NCBI GenBank assembly: GCA_035642535.1
Contig: DASQSE010000020.1
Span: 1-64,000, forward strand
DNA from: Jatrophihabitans sp035642535
GTDB lineage: Bacteria > Actinomycetota > Actinomycetes > Mycobacteriales > Jatrophihabitantaceae
DNA length: 64,000 nt
Reading direction: 5' to 3'
Part shown: piece after piece, positions 61,206 to 64,000 of the stretch
How positions within the stretch are numbered: the first letter of the stretch is position 1
Layout: each line of letters begins with the position of its first letter
Translations under genes and position numbers: made by a program
Notes under the pieces: model-generated
Seen by the model: only the letters and a program-made list of their open reading frames with translations
Told to the model about the DNA's origin: nothing
Databases searched by the model: none

Positions 61206-62369
61206 TCAACCGACGTCGGCCATATCGCTCATCGGGTCAATAAGTATCTTGGCGTGCGCTTCCGGGTCGGACAGGGCGCTGAACGCGTTTTCGACGCCCG
61301 GCAACCCCACGACGCCGGTGACCACCGGCGCGGCGTTGACCTTACCCTCCGCGAGCAGGTGGAGCGCGTCGTAGTAGTCGCGCGGCGTGTAGCCGATGAC
61401 GAAGCGCAGGTCGATCTCCTTGTTGATCGCCATCGCAGGCCGCAGCCGGTCGGGCTGCATGCACACGCCGACCACGACGAGTCGCGCGTACAGCGGCGCG
61501 TCGGCGATCAACTGATCGATGACGCCGGGCACGCCCACGCACTCGAAGACGACCGGGTGCTTCGGCGTGGCGGCGCCCACCGCCTCAGCCGCCTGCCAGA
61601 TGCGCCACCAGGGCACCGGCAGCCGGCGCAGCTTCTCCATCGTGCCCACCGCGAGGTCGAACACCGCGGGCGCCGACACGACGTGCCCGTACCGGGCGCT
61701 CGATGCGAACGGCGACTCGACTGCCGGATCGACCACGACGTCCGCACCGCACGCCTCGGCGAGCGCGCGGCGACCGGGTGACAAGTCGCTGGCGATGACG
61801 GTGCGGACCCCGCGCGCCTTGAGCATGCATACGACGGCGAGCCCAACCGGCCCGCAGCCGATGACGACGGCGACCGTCCGCTTGCCGATCTCGCTGCGGC
61901 GCACCGCGTGCAGCCCGACGGCCATCGGCTCGGTGAGCGTGGCGAGTTCGGTCGACAGGCCGTCCGGCACCGCAAAGGCAAGCGACTCCTCGACGAGCAT
62001 CTGCTCGGCGAATCCGCCCGGTGCCGCGGCCGACAAGCCGGTCGTGTGCACCTCCTTGCCCCGGCGCAGCAGCGGCAGGGCGACGACTCGCGTCCCCACC
62101 GGCGCGAACTGGCGACAGCCGGGCCCGTGCTCGACGATCTCGCCGCAGAACTCGTGGCCGAGGATCACCTCCTGGTCCGAGCGCATCAGGGCGTCGTAGC
62201 CGACCTCAGCCGTGATGTCGGCCAGCTCGTCGCAATGGTGCCGGGCGTGCAGATCCGACCCGCAGATGCCGCAGCGCAGCACGTCGATGAGCAGCTGCCC
62301 GCGTCCCGGCGTCGGGGTCGGGAGATCAATCAGTTCGAGCTTGGCGTCCTTGCAGCTGATCGCCTTCAT
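61206..62369 (-). CDS. Zinc-dependent alcohol dehydrogenase (MDR family)
   Basis: 387 residues. Catalytic Zn: LRCGICGSDLHARHHCDELA (Cys and later), VILGHEFCGEIVEHGPG (His-Glu); NAD Rossmann VIGCGPVGLAVVCMLKARG. The four-Cys structural-zinc lobe seen in many ADHs is missing: the region reads LRRGKEVHTTGLSAAAPGGF. It is therefore of the type lacking structural zinc. Substrate unknown. Confidence 0.88.
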   Translation of the reverse strand: MKAISCKDAKLELIDLPTPTPGRGQLLIDVLRCGICGSDLHARHHCDELADITAEVGYDALMRSDQEVILGHEFCGEIVEHGPGCRQFAPVGTRVVALPLLRRGKEVHTTGLSAAAPGGFAEQMLVEESLAFAVPDGLSTELATLTEPMAVGLHAVRRSEIGKRTVAVVIGCGPVGLAVVCMLKARGVRTVIASDLSPGRRALAEACGADVVVDPAVESPFASSARYGHVVSAPAVFDLAVGTMEKLRRLPVPWWRIWQAAEAVGAATPKHPVVFECVGVPGVIDQLIADAPLYARLVVVGVCMQPDRLRPAMAINKEIDLRFVIGYTPRDYYDALHLLAEGKVNAAPVVTGVVGLPGVENAFSALSDPEAHAKILIDPMSDMADVG

Positions 62370-62407
62370 CGACGCTCCTAAGTCCGAGCACGTTGGATAA
62401 TCAAACC

Positions 62408-62788
62408 GTGCGCCCTGCAGGACACGAGAATGTGGCTACGGTGTTGGTCGATCCCGCCGTGCTGCAGGATCTCGAGCTCGACCTGATGGCGCAGGACTTC
62501 CGAGTGTGGACCGTGCACACCGTGCCGACGTTTACGGATCCGCAACGGCTCGCCTTTCAGATCCGCCGCTCCATGATCGACTGGAGCAACGGGCGCTGGG
62601 CGGACGCCGCCGAGTGGACGCTGGTCTGGATCACCTTCGGCGAGAGCTGGCGCGACGGCGACGAACCCATCCCGTGGCCGGCGCATGCCGCGCTGTGGGA
62701 CAAGCTCGCCGAGTACTCCGACCACGTGCGCTACAACCTCGGCCTGGGTGGCGTGCCGCACCTGCCCGTGCCGCACGATCCCCATTAG
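62408..62788 (+). CDS. Hypothetical protein
   Basis: 126 residues from GTG 62408, 6 nt after GATAAT (62396-62401), so probably leaderless; a TTG at 62393 overlaps that box. Sequence is Trp-rich: VWTVHTVPTFTDPQRLAF, DWSNGRWADAAEWTLVWITF and HAALWDKLAEYSDHVRYNLG. No family recognised, no signal. Divergent from the alcohol dehydrogenase. Confidence 0.65.
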   Translation: MRPAGHENVATVLVDPAVLQDLELDLMAQDFRVWTVHTVPTFTDPQRLAFQIRRSMIDWSNGRWADAAEWTLVWITFGESWRDGDEPIPWPAHAALWDKLAEYSDHVRYNLGLGGVPHLPVPHDPH

Positions 62789-62808
62789 GCGCGCAGCGCG
62801 CGACGCGG

Positions 62809-63783
62809 TCAGTCGGGCGTGCGGCAGAGTTCCTGATCGCGCGACGCCGTGGTGCACCCCGCGTCGCGGCTCGAGATCGGACGCGGCCGCGCGGACGTCG
62901 CCGCGGCGGCGTACCTGAACGCGGTCATCGAGCGCCCGGCGACGACCTTGTCGAGCGAGTCGCGCTCCGACTTGAATCGGCGCGAAACCGGGTGGCGGGA
63001 AAGCAGCAGCGCGCCAGATGCCCCGATGCCCAGGACGACCGCGCCGGCGATCGCGTCGAGGAAGTAGTGGTTGGCCGTCGCCATCACGACCAGAGTCGTC
63101 GTGAGCGGGTAGGCGATGCCGAGCGCCTTCACCCAGCGCCGCCGGGCGTACATCGCGACAAGGACACCACACCAGATGGCCCAGCCGACGTGCAGCGACG
63201 GCATCGCGGCGAACTGGTTCGTGAAGCCACCCAGGCCGCGCGGGACGCTGCCTTCACCGCCCCACCAGCCATAGCCAGCGGTGTCCGCCAGCGTGTCGCG
63301 CAGCCCGGTGTTGGTGAGCATGCGCGGCGGCGCGGTGGGCAGCAGCAGGTAGCCGATCAGGCCGAAGGCGGTACTGATCGCGAGCGCGTTGCGGGCCGTG
63401 CCGTAGTTCTCGCGATGCTTGCGGTACATCCAGACGAGCACGGTGGGCGTCACGAGGTAGTGCATGACCGAGTAGAAGTAGGAAGCGGGCACCGCAACCC
63501 ACGTCGCGTGCGAGAGCGCTCCGTTGAGGACCCGCTCGGGATCCAGGTGCCACATCCGCTCGATGTGGAAGATCGCGCGCCCGTTCGCCAACGCAGCGTG
63601 GAAGCTGACGGCGCCGAGGCCTCGGCTGATCTCGTAGGCGCCGTACAGCGCACCGATGAGGACGATCTCGCGCCACCATGTGGCGGCCCGGACAAACGTC
63701 ACCAGACGTCGCTGGGCCGCGGCGAGACCGGTCCGCGCAGCACCGGACAACCCGGACGCGCGCAACCAGACGGACAACATCAC
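62809..63783 (-). CDS. PAP2-family (AUR1/IPT-like) membrane phosphotransferase
   Basis: 324 residues from GTG 63783, 7 nt after TATTGT (63791-63796); GTG 63792 is an alternative. Motifs LLPTAPPRMLTNTGLRD, QFAAMPSLHVGWAIWCGVLV and ATANHYFLDAIAGAVVLG are the same three as in the gene at 56895-57743. About six helices. The C-terminal 60 residues are Arg/Ser-rich and cytosolic. Confidence 0.87.
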   Translation of the reverse strand: MMLSVWLRASGLSGAARTGLAAAQRRLVTFVRAATWWREIVLIGALYGAYEISRGLGAVSFHAALANGRAIFHIERMWHLDPERVLNGALSHATWVAVPASYFYSVMHYLVTPTVLVWMYRKHRENYGTARNALAISTAFGLIGYLLLPTAPPRMLTNTGLRDTLADTAGYGWWGGEGSVPRGLGGFTNQFAAMPSLHVGWAIWCGVLVAMYARRRWVKALGIAYPLTTTLVVMATANHYFLDAIAGAVVLGIGASGALLLSRHPVSRRFKSERDSLDKVVAGRSMTAFRYAAAATSARPRPISSRDAGCTTASRDQELCRTPD

Positions 63784-63861
63784 AATAGGCACAATAACTG
63801 GGCGCGCGAATTATTCCTGGGCATTGCGTCGGCTATGCGTAGTCGCTACGTAGGTAAAGTT

Positions 63862-64000
63862 TCAGTTAAGTGTACCAGAGAGTTCACCCAGTACCGCAAG
63901 GCGATCGGTGGTCACTCCCTCCACGCCCATCGCGCGCAACTGCCGGGCGCGCGGCACGTCGTTGACCGTCCAGGCGATCACGCTCGGCACCTGATCGTGC
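63862..64000 (-). CDS. Glycerophosphodiester phosphodiesterase C-terminus (5' partial)
   Basis: An open minus-strand frame enters from the right edge and ends TGA at 63862-63864, 45 residues visible. It reads VPSVIAWTVNDVPRARQLRA, MGVEGVTTDRLAVLGELSG. The WTVND and GV-G-TTD motifs are the last ones of GDPD-family TIM barrels. The catalytic residues are outside the window. Confidence 0.85.
   Translation of the reverse strand, partial: HDQVPSVIAWTVNDVPRARQLRAMGVEGVTTDRLAVLGELSGTLN

Overview
This 64 kb window is a high-GC (about 70% by eye) chromosome segment of an actinobacterium. The evidence is a tRNA-Gln/tRNA-Glu pair next to an indirect Gln-tRNA pathway (GltX plus GatCAB), Tat and lipobox signals, YtrA-type GntR and F420/LLM-type genes, frequent GTG starts, many leaderless-type promoters, and a core gene order that, as I recall it, follows the Mycobacterium tuberculosis block Rv2992c to Rv3029c (gltX, FAH-family gene, leuB, ilvC-N-B, cfp6-like, lppZ-like, gatB-A-C, ACT protein, ligA, MetE-like, mnmA, iscS, etfA-etfB). 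It is not obviously a Mycobacterium; a free-living soil-type actinomycete is a reasonable guess, but genus cannot be fixed from this sequence.

Layout. 1-560: end of a probable epimerase-like gene and the two tRNAs. 646-9027: accessory catabolic/regulatory island (SAM methyltransferase, large LuxR ATPase regulator, GMC oxidoreductase with aldehyde dehydrogenase, acyl-CoA dehydrogenase with a palindromic operator, Tat-exported Hcp-like protein). 9064-25144: gltX and FAH-family gene, then the branched-chain amino acid block: cimA, leuB, ilvC, ilvN, ilvB, ilvD. An ArsR/MFS pair and a GntR-regulated ABC exporter are inserted in it. cimA and ilvB are each preceded by a short leader peptide rich in Leu/Ile/Val codons, a GC stem and an intrinsic terminator, which is classical ribosome-mediated attenuation. 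25175-38590: PH-domain protein, LppZ-like lipoprotein, membrane and secreted proteins of unknown function, gatCAB, ACT protein, PAP2 protein, ligA, MetE-like protein. 38631-44949: mnmA, cysteine desulfurase, LLM oxidoreductase, MFS exporter, etfA and etfB. 46148-54218: a phenylacetate degradation cluster (paaZ-A-B-C-D-E, divergent paaI-paaR, convergent paaK) with a 16-bp operator between the divergent arms. 54254-64000: CorA, MpaB-like, DUF2993-like, two PAP2 proteins of the AUR1/IPT type, cinA, dodecin, a PAS protein lacking a kinase ATPase domain, a zinc alcohol dehydrogenase and the C-terminus of a glycerophosphodiesterase.

How the genes work together. GltX, GatCAB and the two tRNAs supply Glu-tRNA and Gln-tRNA. 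CimA, LeuB, IlvBN, IlvC and IlvD give most of a threonine-independent route to isoleucine plus valine/leucine, with attenuators that read charged tRNA levels. MnmA and the cysteine desulfurase share tRNA thiolation. EtfAB can take electrons from acyl-CoA dehydrogenases such as the one at 7295-8440. The paa genes take phenylacetate to ring-opened CoA products under a TetR repressor. No transposase, integrase, CRISPR array or prophage was seen. The main novel-looking signals are the twin attenuators, the dense leaderless promoters, a repeated 53-nt terminator hairpin, a probable CTG start inside a CTGA overlap, the orphan Tat-Hcp protein and the kinase-less PAS protein.
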